Below the pieces are notes generated by a model. The model saw only the letters and a program-made list of their open reading frames with translations. It was not told the origin of the DNA and did not search any database. The position numbers and the translations under genes are program-made. A stretch of 64,000 nucleotides of DNA from Perca fluviatilis (taxonomy: Eukaryota > Chordata > Actinopteri > Perciformes > Percidae). The stretch spans positions 12,567,937-12,631,936 of the forward strand of contig NC_053118.1 in assembly GCF_010015445.1 (NCBI RefSeq). Reading direction: 5' to 3'. Positions 33,996-46,110 of this stretch are shown here, piece by piece. Every line of letters starts with the position of its first letter. The first letter of the stretch is position 1.

Positions 33996-35525
33996 TTATT
34001 TTTTAATGCGAATTCGTTTGATTTCCGGTCTTATTCTGGCTACCCATGGCTGGCTTGATGCTGCCATCTCCCTCATTACAGTCAGTCAATAAAATAAGAG
34101 GGAGTGGCCTAGGAAGGCGAAGTTGGGCTCTCACATACCAAAGATTCTCTACAACTAAACCGTCTCTGCATTAACTAACAAAACAGAATAGAAAATAGAC
34201 AACAGTGTCCACCAGGGCTTTTCTAAGACACTGGCAGACGCTGGAACATGTCATAACAGAAAAGGTACAGGTGTAAAAAGACTGTACTTTTCCTGTTATG
34301 ACAAGTCATCTGCATGTAGTGTATATGCCATGGTTATCTCATTTTATTGTTTTACTCTGCTGTGTATTAAACATTTGTTATTGCACTCAGGCTCTCATAC
34401 ACATACACAATGTTTTATTGTTAAAGATTATATTTTTGGAGCATTTATTTAGGCCTTTATTTCTATAGGACAGCTTAGACTTGAAAGGGGAAAGAGAGGA
34501 GGGGGGACGACGACGACACGCAGAACCACGGTTACATTTCTGAATTGCAAAATATTATTCAGTTTTTATGGATTTGTTTTATAACAAACCGGTGATTACC
34601 TTGTATAGTTTTTGCAAATTGAGATCAATTAAAAGATGTTTCTTGAGTCCGTTCTGAGTTGATAGTGGAACATGATGACTGCTTACAACGTCATTTCATC
34701 CAGTTAAAGTTGAAAAGTAATACGATAGGCCAGTTACAATGCAATGACTAGATAGAGTTCAGAACCAACACTTGGGAGAACAACGTTAAAATCATTCAAG
34801 ATTCAAAGATTGTATTTGTCACATACTCATATTTTCTAAAAGGCAATACTTATAACTAGAATAAGAGTAAAAAAAATCAAGATTAGAAAAAAGAATACAA
34901 AAAAATGTAAATAACAAATGATACATTCTAGTTAGTATTAATAATAATAATAATACATATGTTCATATCTAATACTTCGCTGCTGCTAAAATCTAATTGA
35001 CATTTTAGGGGGATCTTGGGACCCCTGGTTTTGTGCACACACACACACAAAAAAATTCCATAGTTCATAGTTGTTTGTTTCAATAGTTTTTTTATAGAAA
35101 CATGACAGAGTGTTTCTGTATCTCTGAACAGTGCAATCCACTACTTTCCTCCATAAAGCTAAACATGGGAATTAACAGATTATCATACTTTGTCAAAAGC
35201 ACTCTAAACACTCAGGACTACGTGGATTTCATATATGTGACAGAAAAGCATGGACAGTGGGTTAGGTTGGTCACCGTAGGCGACTAATATCTACATCAAT
35301 GTTTACCTTACACATAGCGTGCAAACAACAGAAGTAGTGTGAGACATTGACACAACCTACTGTATGTGGAGACTTAAGGGATTTTTTTGGTAATAGGTTT
35401 CTCTTAACCGGTCACTCTCAGTTCAATCAACCAAAACTATCAACAATGACTGACAAAGCATTCACACAGAGTTATGGAAGGAACAGTTTCTTCATATCAA
35501 CTTCAGTTAATTGAAATGAAAGTGG

Positions 35526-35573
<48 letters not shown>

Positions 35574-35758
35574 GGTGCAGCCTGCAGATTGGTAGCTCAC
35601 TTATCAGGCAGAAAGCATCACATCTTGCACACACAGACTACTTTCTGTTGCTCTCTAACAATAAAACAAAAGCCTCTCGTTGGATATTTTAAATCCCGCT
35701 GCAGCTCCTCCATGTTATTTGTTGGTTGCAGGTTCGGGTTGTGTCTTCTGGTTGACAT
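33996..35758. other. Sequence downstream of FXYD gene A
   Basis: Probably includes the 3' UTR next to 35759. A repeat-like phrase TTCAAGATTCAAAGATTGTA lies near 34796. A (TG)n tract lies at 35528-35571. No exon is supported. Confidence 0.4.
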
Positions 35759-35778
35759 CTAGCAGTCGCAGGAACGAC
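35759..35778 (-). CDS. FXYD gene A, exon 7: last residues and stop
   Basis: After the acceptor GTCTGCAG the exon reads (G)RSCDC and TAG. The 2.9-kb intron before it contains the AGGCCTGTACT-ended element at 36470-37437. No AATAAA on the minus strand lies close to the stop; the nearest I see are about 1.3 kb further, near 34413. Confidence 0.75.
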
Positions 35779-36725
35779 CTGCAGACAGACAGACAGGAAG
35801 GTGAATTGAAAATATTACACTGGGTTATAAAAACATAGAATCTATTATTTCAAGTTGTTTGTAGATTACTTCTCTCTAAAAGGGAAGTTAAAAAACATTT
35901 GATCTATGTGGTTTTACTACTATTTTAAGCTTTATTTCAAGCCAAGTCAAATCAAGTACATGTTTTGTTGACTGTATATCCCAATATCACAAACTTTAAC
36001 TTTATATTTTACACTAGGCTATTTAAGTTCAATTTGCAGTGATGTCATATACAATATCGTTCTCTGTTTATTATTCTCTGTATGTTAAAAATTAGATGAA
36101 GTGTTAACACACTCATATTGTCAGATAATGAGCAGGGTATCTGCCCAGGCAAGTGGAAATTGCCAGTGCAGTGTGTCCCCGTAGGCCCCAGCTAAGTGGC
36201 TCACAAACTGCACATACACAACACACACTAAACTAACTATAACCTCAAAACTATGTCACTCAGTCACTAAGTGATTAAGTTTCACCATTGGTCGGAGTGA
36301 GTGTGATGACAAGAGTGCTGGTGTTTCCCCATTGGCTGTTGCCCTTTTAAAATGTATTGGTGCGACACAGGCTTTTATCTGCGCCCATCAATCAGCTGAT
36401 TAACTTCCTCAATGCAGGGCGGATGTTGTTGCTGTTGCTGCCGGTGTGCCAGTTTAGCTGGTTTACCTGAGGCCTGTACTACGAAGCAGGATTTGGCGTT
36501 AGCGAGCTAACTTCAGGTTCATCCCAGGATTTTCTGTATCACGAAGGTGGATCACTTGTTATCGGGTTCAATCGCCGTGGTAACTCATGCTGAACGCCTA
36601 ACCTGGTCGGGAGCAGGTTATGTTGGAGATCAGCGATCAACCGGTGTAAAAGCACCGCCTACTGACCAATCAATACTCGATTGATAACGGCGTCACCGTT
36701 CTTAAAGAAGATCAGGCAGCGGTGC

Positions 36726-36774
<49 letters not shown>

Positions 36775-39697
36775 TCATAAAAGTTAAAACATTTAGAGAC
36801 CGACAACCCCGTTAACATTCCCTGATGGGTATTTTTATGAAATATATATTTTAATGGGAGGGAATTAGGCTACATGTCGGCTTCTTGAGCCGTGTGTCGC
36901 CAATGCGCACATCGGTTTGAATTATGTTTTTATATTTTTTATTTGCTCTCACGATCGCTTCCCAATGCCAGGGTTGCAACTGAAATAATAGGCTAAAGCA
37001 ACGACAGTTTATGGAAAGCACCAGTGTAATTATGGTCAGATCTTGGTCCTGACTGATGGGGAAGTGATATTGGAGTTGTGATTTAATCATCTACAGTGTC
37101 GTCAATTTTTTTTTTGCCAGCTTTCCTTCCTGTTTTAGGAAGCAGCAACTGTATTGTGTTTTCCCTGTAAAACCGAGTCTGTGTTCTTCATATTTATGTA
37201 GAATTATAATTTGCTCTTCTTATATATAACATAAGTGGCTCTGGTAGAAACTTGCGATTGGTCGTGGTGCGCAAACACCGCCTCTTTTATGTGAACGCGT
37301 GCGCCCCTGGATTGGGAAACTCTGAGTTGACTGAACTAGTTGATAACCAGCGTCGTGATACAGCGGTTGTTAGGTTAGGTGAAGCTGGATAACAAAGAGA
37401 TCCAGGACAAGTTGATCTTGCTTCGTAGTACAGGCCTCTGGACATCCAAGGTTCGAATTCCAGCTAGATCCCAGCGTTTTTTCATTTTATTTTTTTTCCG
37501 TTCATACAGTATGTGTCGTATTTGTTTGGATAATGCTTAAACGGACATGTATTACACATAAACTGGTGATGTTTTCAGTGATATCCATTATTTTGTCTCA
37601 CTTGCAAACACTTTGTGAAAATGTGAACCTCTGGCACTCGAGGCGGAGGCAGAGCAGAACGCTCTTCAAAAGTAGGCAGGGCCTTGTTGAATATTCACTG
37701 ATTTCATACAAATATCACCAGTTAACATGATCACCAGCTAAACTGGCACACCGGCCATTTCAACCGTTTTAATGCATAGGCTTACGGCAAGTGCCCACTA
37801 CAGGACTTCTTGCATTTGCACGGCACTTGTGCGCACATGCTTGAGCGCGAACTGTTCAGAAACGCAAGATGAGAGGCTCGCTGGTGTCTCATAAAAACAT
37901 ATACCAGATATGATGAGACTAAACATCTGGAGCTGTTGGGGACTCTGCCGGCGATCTACAGCCAATAAAAGTGCAAGGCACGGGCTGAGGGGGAACCGGG
38001 GGAGGGGTCGCGTGTACTTTACTGCATTGCATTTCCAAAACAGACCAAAGTTGTTGTTGCACATAGAGAAAACAGGCGATAAATAGTGAAGATGTGTAGA
38101 AGCAGGCTATTTTGAGAACACGCGTGCCGACAACGACACCCCCTGTGTTGCGTCTGATCTTTATTTTTCTTCTTTGTTTTATCGCTGCAATTTAGCCACC
38201 AACCACTAGGCGCACTTCTTTCTGGTGTTTGATGGTTATTCATTTGTGCTTTAGAACTTAACCGCGGTGAAACAACCAGAAAATAACTCTGTGCTATCTC
38301 TCTACCTGTCTCTCTCTCTCCAGCCTACAGTTCAGTGTGCCGCGCTGGCCAGCACGATCCGTCTCCGTCTTTTTTAAAATGAGTCAGGAAGCAGATAGCA
38401 AACAGAGAACTTCCTTGTTTTATGAATGAAGCGGCACACGAGTTTAAGCAGTAGCACTGTGTGTGTTCGATCCAATCAGCACATCATCCCTGCAAAACCC
38501 ACCCCGAAGGTTCCTGTACTTTCAGAAGGTACCGCCCCCTGATCTGACCCCCCCTGAACTTAATTTAGACCCTGGTCCCTGCGGTCGGAACGCGAGGAGT
38601 TCCTCAAATGGTTTCTAGTCCTGTAGAAAGGGGCTACAGTTTTTCACACCGAAGACAGTTAACAAGGTGAAGAGGGGTCGCTGGTAGGTGAACAAGCATT
38701 ACCTTGGTCGGAGAGCATCTGCTGAGCATTGCTTCCTGTCCTCCTCCTGCAAAGAGAAGAAAGGAGAGAGTATGAGACGAGAAAAACAGTAGACTTCTAT
38801 GATCTTTGGAACTTGGTCACATGTACTGTTTTTACAATATTATATTGAATGTATCCCTAGAGTTTCCACAGCAATTACACAGATGTTTTAATGTTTAACC
38901 ACGTGGAGGATCACCTCTTGTCCTGGTTGAATTTGCACCTGCAGTGGCCACCTGAAACAAGAGAAAAGAGGAATTGTCTTTCTTCATATCTGTGTATGTG
39001 TGCATGGTTTGAGACAGTTTATGACTCTGTATGTGTGGATAAGGGTGTGTGCATCATTTGCATCTTACTGAACAGGATGGTGATGCCAATGAGACAGAGG
39101 ACAGCAGCTAGAATCAGGCCTCCAACACGCAGTCTGTGGTAGTCTGCACAAAGAGGTCACGGTTACCATTGGAAAATAAATAAATATAACTATGGCATCC
39201 AAGTAAAGCAGCATTACAAGCAAATTACACGAGAAACACCATTATCTAGTCAAATCAAGTGATTTACAGCAAACTGCCCTTAATGTCAATCATACAGATC
39301 AGCTTCCAAGTTCCATTAACTTTTAAAATAATACATTAGAAAAAAAAGATTACCAAAGGTGAATGGGTCCTCTTCCACTGCAGGAAGAGAAAGGAATAGG
39401 GTCAGTTGAAAGTTGGTTTGAGCAGCAGATAAATGAAGATATACAGAAACATCCACCTATCCAACACTGACATAATAAAGTCAACAGTACAAAGCCAGTT
39501 AACCAAACACAGTGGCCTAGTTTGATTCTGACGCTAATGACATTTCTGACTATCAAATCAATACATTTCAACATCAAAAAGTGACATTACACTCAATCAA
39601 AAATGTAAAAGAAAAGATGATGGTGGTTATGGTTCTCTTGTCTTATTATTTTCAGATATAAATACACAATACCTTTTTGGAAAGAAAGATATTAACC

Positions 39698-39737
<40 letters not shown>

Positions 39738-42700
39738 GTAATAATAATAACTTTATTCAGGACACAAATGGAAGGTCCATAGTACATTAAAAATGACAAT
39801 ATTTACAAACCTATAGCAATAAATATACAGTACAATTCATATAAATTGATAAAAAGGTCAACAACCTTCACCTGTAATATACAAACAGGAGCACCAATGT
39901 CTCCACAGTCTAGATGCATACCTGACAGAGCTAAAATCAATGTGGCCTAAAGCTTGAATAATTCTGTTTTCTGAGACAGACATTCTACACATGTATCAAT
40001 AAATAAGGTTTCTTATTAAGGCAGAACACACCAACACTAACAAACATGTGACTAGCACTACACCATCTTGGTTGTTTAGAAGCTGTCTCATGCCATCATT
40101 ATATGCTACATTCAGTCTCTGCATGTTCTTTTTTCTGTAAGACCGCCACAAGAGGGCAGTATATAGTAGTGTACAGAATGCTTTGAATAAAGCTTCCTTA
40201 ACATTAGCAGAACCCAAGATATTATATATAATCTCATCACACACTTTAAGGGCAGTACCAGATAAAAAGGAAATCAGGTCAATCAATAGTAATTTCTTTC
40301 TTTCTTTAACTTCTTTACTTCTAACAATCATAATATTGCTCTTATTTGCATTTGATATCGAAATCCACACCGTATTGACAACAAACCTCAGCACTATATG
40401 GGAAAATGATTACCAAATCATCTGCATACATAAGGTGATTAATGAGAGTATAGCCTATCATACATCCTGTATTGCATTTATTTAATTGTTGTGAAAAATC
40501 ATCCATATGCACATTAAAAAGAAAAGGTGACAAAATACCACCCTGACGAACTCCATTACCAACAAAAAATGGTTACCCCCCCCCCCATTTCACCTGCATA
40601 GACTGATGAGAATACCACAACACTACAATTCTTATAGTTACTTTTGGGACTCCTATATGTTGCAATTTAAGAAATAATTTGTCATGCTTTACACGATCAA
40701 ATGCCTTAGAGGCATCTATAAAACACATCAAAGTTGTGGAATTCTGGCTATTATAATAATCTTGAATTTCCTTTAAGGTAAATATACACATGTCCGTACC
40801 GTGTTGACGTTTAAAACCAAATTGGTTGTCAGTGGTAAGAATATACTGTTCCAACCTGTTGAGAAGAATTCTCTCCAACACTTTAGATACAATGCTAGCT
40901 AGGGCTATAGGTTTCTAATTGTCCATGCTGTGTATTTTGCCAGCTTTGTCTTTGATGACGGGCACTAATAATACAGGTAAGATAGTTTCAGGCAGAGTCC
41001 CATGAACTAAGAAACCTCTCATACAAATAGCAAACAGAGGAATAAGTTTCTTGCTTACTTATTTTAGATGTTCAGCAGTTATTTTATCAGGGCCACACAC
41101 TTTATTGTCATTGAATCCCAATACTGCAGATTGTACCTCTTCTGAATTAATAACCACATTTTCATTATGATCAATATTTTTCACCTCAAAAGTATCTTTT
41201 ATGTTGTGAATTCTTACAATTAATATTACAACATCTTATGGCATCTTTTTGGCAGTGCAATGTTTCCCAGCAACCCATTATTATACCCATATTAATATGA
41301 TACTTCTGGAAATCTTCCTTGGTTAATTTAGTCTAATCTTCCTGTGTTAATGCTATTAGCCACAGTAGATAAAATTGGTGGCTTCTTAACATTTACAGAC
41401 AGAGAAAAATGGTGTATGATCAGCATTGGCAAAATCATAATGAATCTCCATAGCATCCAAAGAAGCATGTGCATCAGTTGTACATACACAGTGATCTAAC
41501 CACGAGGTAGTATGCCATGCCTCACTGACATAAGTATAACTATTATTAGGCAAAAGCACCTTGCTTGACGATATTAAACCAGTGTCAGTGCAAAAATGCA
41601 TTAGGTGATTAGCAAACAGAGTTTGCATCAGAAATGTCAGCATTCATGTCTCCTACAACAAAAATACAGGTTGAGGCATTGTCTTGCATAAAAGAGCCAA
41701 CAAATGCTAATCTATTTAAGTATTCAGCTTCATTTTGATAACACTATACAGAGTGTATATATTTAAATTAATAAAATTTGTATCATGACAATTAAACTCT
41801 ATACCAATAGGCCAATCCACACCAAATATTAGTGAATAGTTCTTATTCCAGAGGATAGCCACACCCCCAGGTATCCTACCTTGGCAATTTTAGTACTTAA
41901 ATCAATGGTAGATTCCCCAGCCCCATAATATTCATTATGTAATGTATTTAGACCTTCCAGATCCTGTTTAGCTAAAAAAAGTCTCTTGAATACACACAAC
42001 AGCACAATTGTCAAGAAGCTTATCAACCATAAAGTCATGTGACTTATCCCCTGAACTGTTTCCGAGACGCAGGCCACGCGCATTATATGACCCAGCCCGA
42101 AACTTCATATTAGGCCTTTTATAATGACTTTGTCGTTGACGTTGTCTTGGGTCGTAGTAATCACCAGATTGCGGCCACCAGGAGGGACTGCAAAGTTCTT
42201 GCCGCTGGCCTCCAGTGGCTCCCTCAGCTCCATGCCCTCCATCAGCTGACGTGATACGGGGCAGACGAGCTTCATAGTAACGCTGAACATAAATTCCTGC
42301 TGGCCAAAGTTGTGGATCGTACATTTCATTTACTTCATTGCATTCAGCCATGGCGTGAAAAGAGCTGAACCTGTTTGGTGACAATACAATCTTCTGACAC
42401 CTAACTGATCTGCTCAGTTTTTCAGACAGATAGTTACTTAAGATGTCAGCTTCAAGATCAGGAGCAAATGTAGTAGCAAACACACTCACCAGTTTGGTTT
42501 TGACCACTTAAATATTACTCCCATCACCGGTTCCAACTATTCCGATCTGCTTTCTCTCCCTTCTCGCTGGTTCACGAGTATTATAGGGTTTTGGCGGGGG
42601 ATACCACGCCACAGCAATCGCGTTATTCTGCATCTGCTTTAATCGCCGAAGATCTTTCACAATCACGCTCCATTTAGGTGACTGTGATTGTGTTTGTGGA

Positions 42701-44387
42701 GGCATATTCAGTGCTGCGGGTCCCGTGGGGTGTCTGAAACCAGTGTGCTCACACATCGTCCGTCTCCCTTCCGATCGATACCGGTGGTGTGGACATGATC
42801 TGGTACATGAGGGCCTCTCCAATTCAGCCAAACGCTGGTCCACAGCCGCAGTTACCGCTCGCAGATCCTCACATACGCTTACTTTAGTTTCCATCATCTT
42901 TTTCATGCAGGACACTTCTTTATTTAGCTGTTCAATCCTGCCAAGGAGTGCTGATACATCAATGCTGCTGAATGTTACAGGTTGAAGCTCATCCATATAA
43001 AATGATACAAATCTTAGGAACCTTTAGGCACGCTTTGACTTGTTAATATCCTTCTGAGGACCCTTGTGCAAAACACATCGTTGAGTCGTTTTCGGACAAA
43101 CTTCAAAGGAGTAGCTTCTTTGACTCCTCAATCCACTCAGACGGAAAATTTGTGGAGGCCAGCATTACAGTTTCATCCTGGTTAAGTGTGCTCATTTTAG
43201 TGACAACAAAGTTTAGAAATTCGTCTTCCACTATCAGTTTGCCATCAACCGTTTTAAAGATCTCAGGCTTTGAACATGAGCAAACTTTACTGCCACCAGC
43301 TCCACGCGAATGTGCTGCATGTGCCATCTTCCTAAAGATCAAATGTTAGTTACTGTAGTTGGATGGGCTGATTGAGTGGGAAAAAAAAACATAGTGTACT
43401 TACAGTTCTGTTCTTCCGCCAGCACCAGGGACACAACTGCAAGAGTTCAGAAAGAAACTTTACCATAGTGAAACACAGCTCAAGGTATCTCATTTAGTTT
43501 ATTATGGATCATGAGGGTGGAAAAGAAAAACAAAATCCCATTGCTGTTGGTTTCTTTTAAAAGTATAGATCCATGTGGTCTAAACACTGTTAAAATACTA
43601 TAAATAGTTTCACTCATATTGGTTTTGTGCACTTAATATTGTAGGAGCTCTCTATTTTTTATTTTTGGGTACTTTTGGAAAGGAAAGACAGGTAAATTGC
43701 CATGTCTGTCATATACAATCGTTGTCAGTGTTGATGAATAAAACACCTCTTAAAAAGCTCCTAAAATCTGGAAATCCAGATCTGTTTAAATATGTTACAT
43801 TACAACTCTGCGTGTTTGATCTCTCTTCCTCCTTGTCTATCCCATCTTTTCTCTTTTACAACACCTGAAGGAGCTGTGGATGTTGTGATCCTCGCCTTTT
43901 CAGGACTGTAATTGTAGAGCACTTCATTTGCCATCTTACTTACAGGGATTTCATTTCATACATTATATTTCTATAGGACACATAATCCCATCAGATGTCC
44001 CGGCGGTTTCAAATCTAGAGTGAAGGGTCAAGCAGACAGCCAGTGACAAGATGATCTCTTACACCACTCACTCACTTTGCTGCTTTTTGTCTCACGGCAG
44101 ACATGTTACATAGTGTCACAAAAATATAAATACTTGAGCAATGTGCTGATGGTAGACATACGTGCAGGCAGAATTTCCTCTGTAAAGAGGAAGTGGAGTA
44201 CTTAGAGATGGAACATTAATGAGTTTAGTGCTAAGTGGCTCTCTGGTTGACTAAAACTGCTGCTCTGACAATGAAACCAAATCACTTTCTGACTTTTAAA
44301 AAGAGGAAGTGACTAATTGATTAAATAAAAAGACTTTAAAGAGTTGTACTCACGTGTCATCAACACCAAAGCACAGATCTTTGACAT
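35759..44387 (-). CDS. FXYD-family Na,K-ATPase regulator A (phospholemman-like, 7 coding exons)
   Basis: Exons 44387..44354, 43436..43404, 39377..39354, 39143..39069, 38951..38915, 38746..38703 and 35778..35759 (34, 33, 24, 75, 37, 44, 20 nt) join in frame at GT/AG sites into 88 codons plus TAG. Residues 1 to about 18 form a signal peptide (MSKICALVLMTLVSLVLA). Next come the acidic extracellular EEQNLEED, the motif region PFTFDYHRLRVGG, one membrane helix (LILAAVLCLIGITILF), the basic cytosolic GHCRCKFNQDKRRR, and a tail ending SDQGRSCDC. FXYD proteins are single-span type I subunits that tune Na,K-ATPase affinity for Na+ and K+; gill and kidney forms serve osmoregulation in fish. Here the signature is FTFD rather than F-X-Y-D. 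The ATG exon has an acceptor at 44410-44411, so a non-coding first exon lies upstream; its position is not settled. The CDC tail may point to one of the fish-specific forms, but I do not assign a number. Confidence 0.9.
36440..37755. mobile_element. Element with 23-bp perfect inverted ends, hosting a second element
   Basis: GCCGGTGTGCCAGTTTAGCT plus GGT at 36440-36462 is repeated inverted at 37733-37755. Without the insertion at 36470-37437 the unit is about 345 bp. It contains GGTTCGAATTCC (like a tRNA B box) near 37450 followed by TTTTTT. Confidence 0.6.
36470..37437. mobile_element. 968-bp TIR element (AGGCCTGTACTACGAAGC), CTG duplication
   Basis: Ends AGGCCTGTACTACGAAGC and GCTTCGTAGTACAGGCCT are perfect inverted repeats flanked by CTG at 36467-36469 and 37438-37440. 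A 3-bp duplication fits PIF/Harbinger-like elements, although CTG is not their usual TWA. A (GA)n tract is inside at 36729-36772. No transposase. It lies in the last intron of FXYD gene A. Confidence 0.82.
38703..38746 (-). CDS. FXYD gene A, exon 6: cytosolic tail
   Basis: It encodes RRTGSNAQQMLSDQ between TTTGCAG and G|GTAATG. The RRTGS stretch after the basic run is a plausible kinase substrate by analogy with the FXYD1 tail (inference). Confidence 0.82.
38915..38951 (-). CDS. FXYD gene A, exon 5: basic juxtamembrane segment
   Basis: It encodes SGHCRCKFNQDK, close to the SGKCRCKFNQ block of vertebrate FXYD1-like proteins. The Cys residues next to the membrane are possible palmitoylation or glutathionylation sites, as known for FXYD1. 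Confidence 0.88.
39069..39143 (-). CDS. FXYD gene A, exon 4: transmembrane helix
   Basis: A 75-nt exon reading YHRLRVGGLILAAVLCLIGI and then TILF, the most conserved part of the family, with the paired Gly (GG) at the start of the helix. It has the same length and phase as exon 4 of the neighbouring FXYD gene. Confidence 0.92.
39354..39377 (-). CDS. FXYD gene A, exon 3 carrying the variant FXYD motif
   Basis: A 24-nt micro-exon between CCTGCAG and G|GTAATC. With the flanking phases it reads L-E-E-D-P-F-T-F-D, so the Tyr of the F-X-Y-D signature is Phe (TTC ACC TTT G|AC). The preceding DP matches the family. Confidence 0.82.
39996..40394 (-). pseudogene. LINE ORF2 C-terminal fragment
   Basis: 132 codons with FKAFCTLLYTALLWRSYRKK and MQRLNVAYNDGMRQLL, typical of the region after the RT domain in jockey-group LINEs. 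It overlaps the end of the RT fragment in a different frame. Confidence 0.7.
40342..40881 (-). pseudogene. LINE reverse transcriptase core
   Basis: 40881-40573 carries QFGFKRQHGTDMCIFTLKEI and CFIDASKAFDRVKHDKLF, RT blocks with the first catalytic Asp in FIDASKAFD. After a frameshift at a C-run near 40571, 40533-40342 carries SPFLFNVHMDD and NHLMYADDLVI, the YADD active site. It is broken by the frameshift. Confidence 0.88.
41829..42507 (-). pseudogene. LINE ORF2 start: APE-like endonuclease fragment
   Basis: The frame at 42507-41968 ends with MKFRAGSYNARGLRLGN followed by AVVCIQETFFS, the N-terminal motifs of APE-type endonucleases (the N in SYNARG and the E in QET are metal or catalytic residues). 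It continues after a frameshift in 42083-41829 (KQDLEGLNTLHNEYYGAGES). The rest of the endonuclease is broken. Confidence 0.7.
42508..42996 (-). pseudogene. LINE ORF1-like protein fragment (coiled coil)
   Basis: It begins MDELQPVTFSSIDVSALLGR and has heptad-like Leu/Met/Val spacing to about residue 65 (IEQLNKEVSCMKKMMETKV), then a Cys/His/Arg-rich stretch and basic residues. Upstream, 43342-43103 encodes a related piece (FPSEWIEESKKLLL) in another frame. First ORFs of this LINE type bind RNA and self-associate through the coiled coil. Confidence 0.6.
44354..44387 (-). CDS. FXYD gene A, coding exon 1 (start of signal peptide)
   Basis: The exon begins at ATG and encodes MSKICALVLMT plus one base; donor C|GTGAGT. 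Its 34-nt coding length equals that of coding exon 1 of the neighbouring FXYD gene. The acceptor TCTGCAG at 44410-44411 leaves 22 nt of 5' UTR in this exon. Confidence 0.82.
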
Positions 44388-44409
44388 TTTCACACTTGAG
44401 GCGGTTTAC

Positions 44410-45850
44410 CTGCAGAGATAAATACAATTGCTGATATCAACAACATTATAGAGTCTTCATTGTCCTTTAACAAGGAACAAGGCTTTCCTTTACAAAGGCC
44501 TCACATATATAGATACTTAGATACATAAATACATAACACAGAAAAAAATACATGACTTACATCAGATACATTAACAATTAAGATAATTATATTGATGTAT
44601 ACTAATACTATTTTTGTATCCTAGTTAGTTACCATAGCGAAAACCCTTAGTGATAAAGATATGAAAACTTGTATTAACTAACAAGACTAAGGTTCTACTT
44701 GTATCAACATGGGGTAAATCATATTATCTCCAGTCCCAATGGCACAAATAATCCAATTTTGAAAGTCTGTGTGCATGTTAATAAACTGATTACAGTACTC
44801 CAAACTGGCTTATACCAGCCAACAGTCAACAGTGACCTGATGCAACATTTAGCCATTCTGTGTTTTCTGAGGGGCACTGATAGGACTTCAACAGACACAA
44901 ACAGACTCACTCTTACAGTACACACATCCATTTCCTCTGAAGCACACACAAAGAATCTGATTAAATTTAGATAGGCACCAAGTGGTTTATCCCACTCTCT
45001 TTCACAAACAGAAACTTGATCTGATGTTGATGGGTACGAAGTACTCTAAAGAAGCCTTCATAGGGGAACTAAATCAATCTGCTTAATTCTTACACTGCTG
45101 CCATGTTAAAGCTCCAACGCTTCATTTCTTCTTTTTCCATAGTTTTATTTCAATTCACTACAGGCTTTTCCAATCATATATAATTTACAGTACTGTAGTC
45201 ACATGCTGCAAATGTCCAGATTTTTCTTCTTTCAAACTAGCTTTCCCTTGCTGACAGAAAAATCCATGAGAATAATATTAAAGTGCACTCACCCTTCCAA
45301 AGCTATTCCTGTCTGTAATGTCATTTTAGCGTACATTAGTGTATAGATGTTAGCTTCGAGCTTCTTTTTGAAGTACCATCAGTCAGTGGAGATATTTTTA
45401 TTTTTCAATGCCTGCTAATTATTAAAAATTTTAAAAAAAGCTCTCTCATCTTAAAAGTTCTCTCCTGACAGAAAGGTGGGATTTACAATAATCCCTATTT
45501 CATTATCCTTAACAAACAAGTAGATTTTCTAACAGCCACAATGACATCCCATGCACTAAGTGGCTCTGCGTCCATGCTGTTAGCTGCCATGTTGAAGCAG
45601 CAGCAGCAGCAGAGGTGACGTGCACCGGGAGGAGACACACCTTAACGCAGAAGTGATTTTCCACACGCTGCACTTTTCTGTTAAGAGCACTCCATAGAGA
45701 AGAGTAAACACACCTGTGGCCATTTCAAACTGGCATTCACACACAGTCACGTTTGAGTGAAAGCTCGCTCAAGCACAAACATTTAGGCCCCTATGCATAA
45801 AAATGCATTATTTGGATGACATCAAATTAAAACTGGGTTGACTGGCTATT
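44410..45850. other. Upstream region of FXYD gene A
   Basis: No coding exon. A possible non-coding first exon with donor AAG|GTGTGT lies near 45640 on the minus strand in a CAG-repeat neighbourhood; another candidate donor is at 55837. Neither can be confirmed by eye. Confidence 0.3.
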
Positions 45851-45854
45851 TATC

Positions 45855-46110
45855 TATCTCGCTTTGCCAGACCCTCCTCCAAAGCGCGCTGGAGGAGGGT
45901 CTGGCTACTCCACATAGCATTCGGGGATGGGAGAAAAACATGCTCCGATTTAATGGCATTTATTTAAACCAATCACAATTGGCTTGCTAGGCACCGGAGA
46001 CAAGCCGCGGTGCCGCTGCAAAATAGCCTCAGGAAGGAACTTGTTTTGGTGGAACATGTATACGTTTAAAATTAGTTTGCGTTTTGCACTGGTCATAATT
46101 CCTGCTGAGG
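45855..46110 (+). mobile_element. TAGTCTCGC-family MITE, truncated copy
   Basis: It starts at ATCTCGCTTTGCCAGACCCT and follows the family to about 46100 (GGAACTTGTTTTGGTGGAAC), then diverges. Confidence 0.72.

Larger units (their letters stand above)
39702..43345 (-). mobile_element. Non-LTR retrotransposon (LINE, jockey/CR1-L2-like group), degraded, in FXYD gene A intron 2
   Basis: It runs minus strand, same sense as the host gene. Order: ORF1-like region with coiled coil (43342-42508), APE-type endonuclease start (42100-41840), reverse transcriptase (40900-40340), C-terminal part (40394-39996) and the 3' tail AATAAAGTTATTATTATTAC with a (TTA)n microsatellite at 39700-39750. Length is about 3.6 kb. 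Frameshifts and stops make it inactive. Confidence 0.88.

Noticed and set aside
36453..37475. tRNA gene with A and B box
   Set aside because: The B-box-like GGTTCGAATTCC is separated from the possible A box by a 968-bp insertion, and the joined sequence does not form an obvious cloverleaf.
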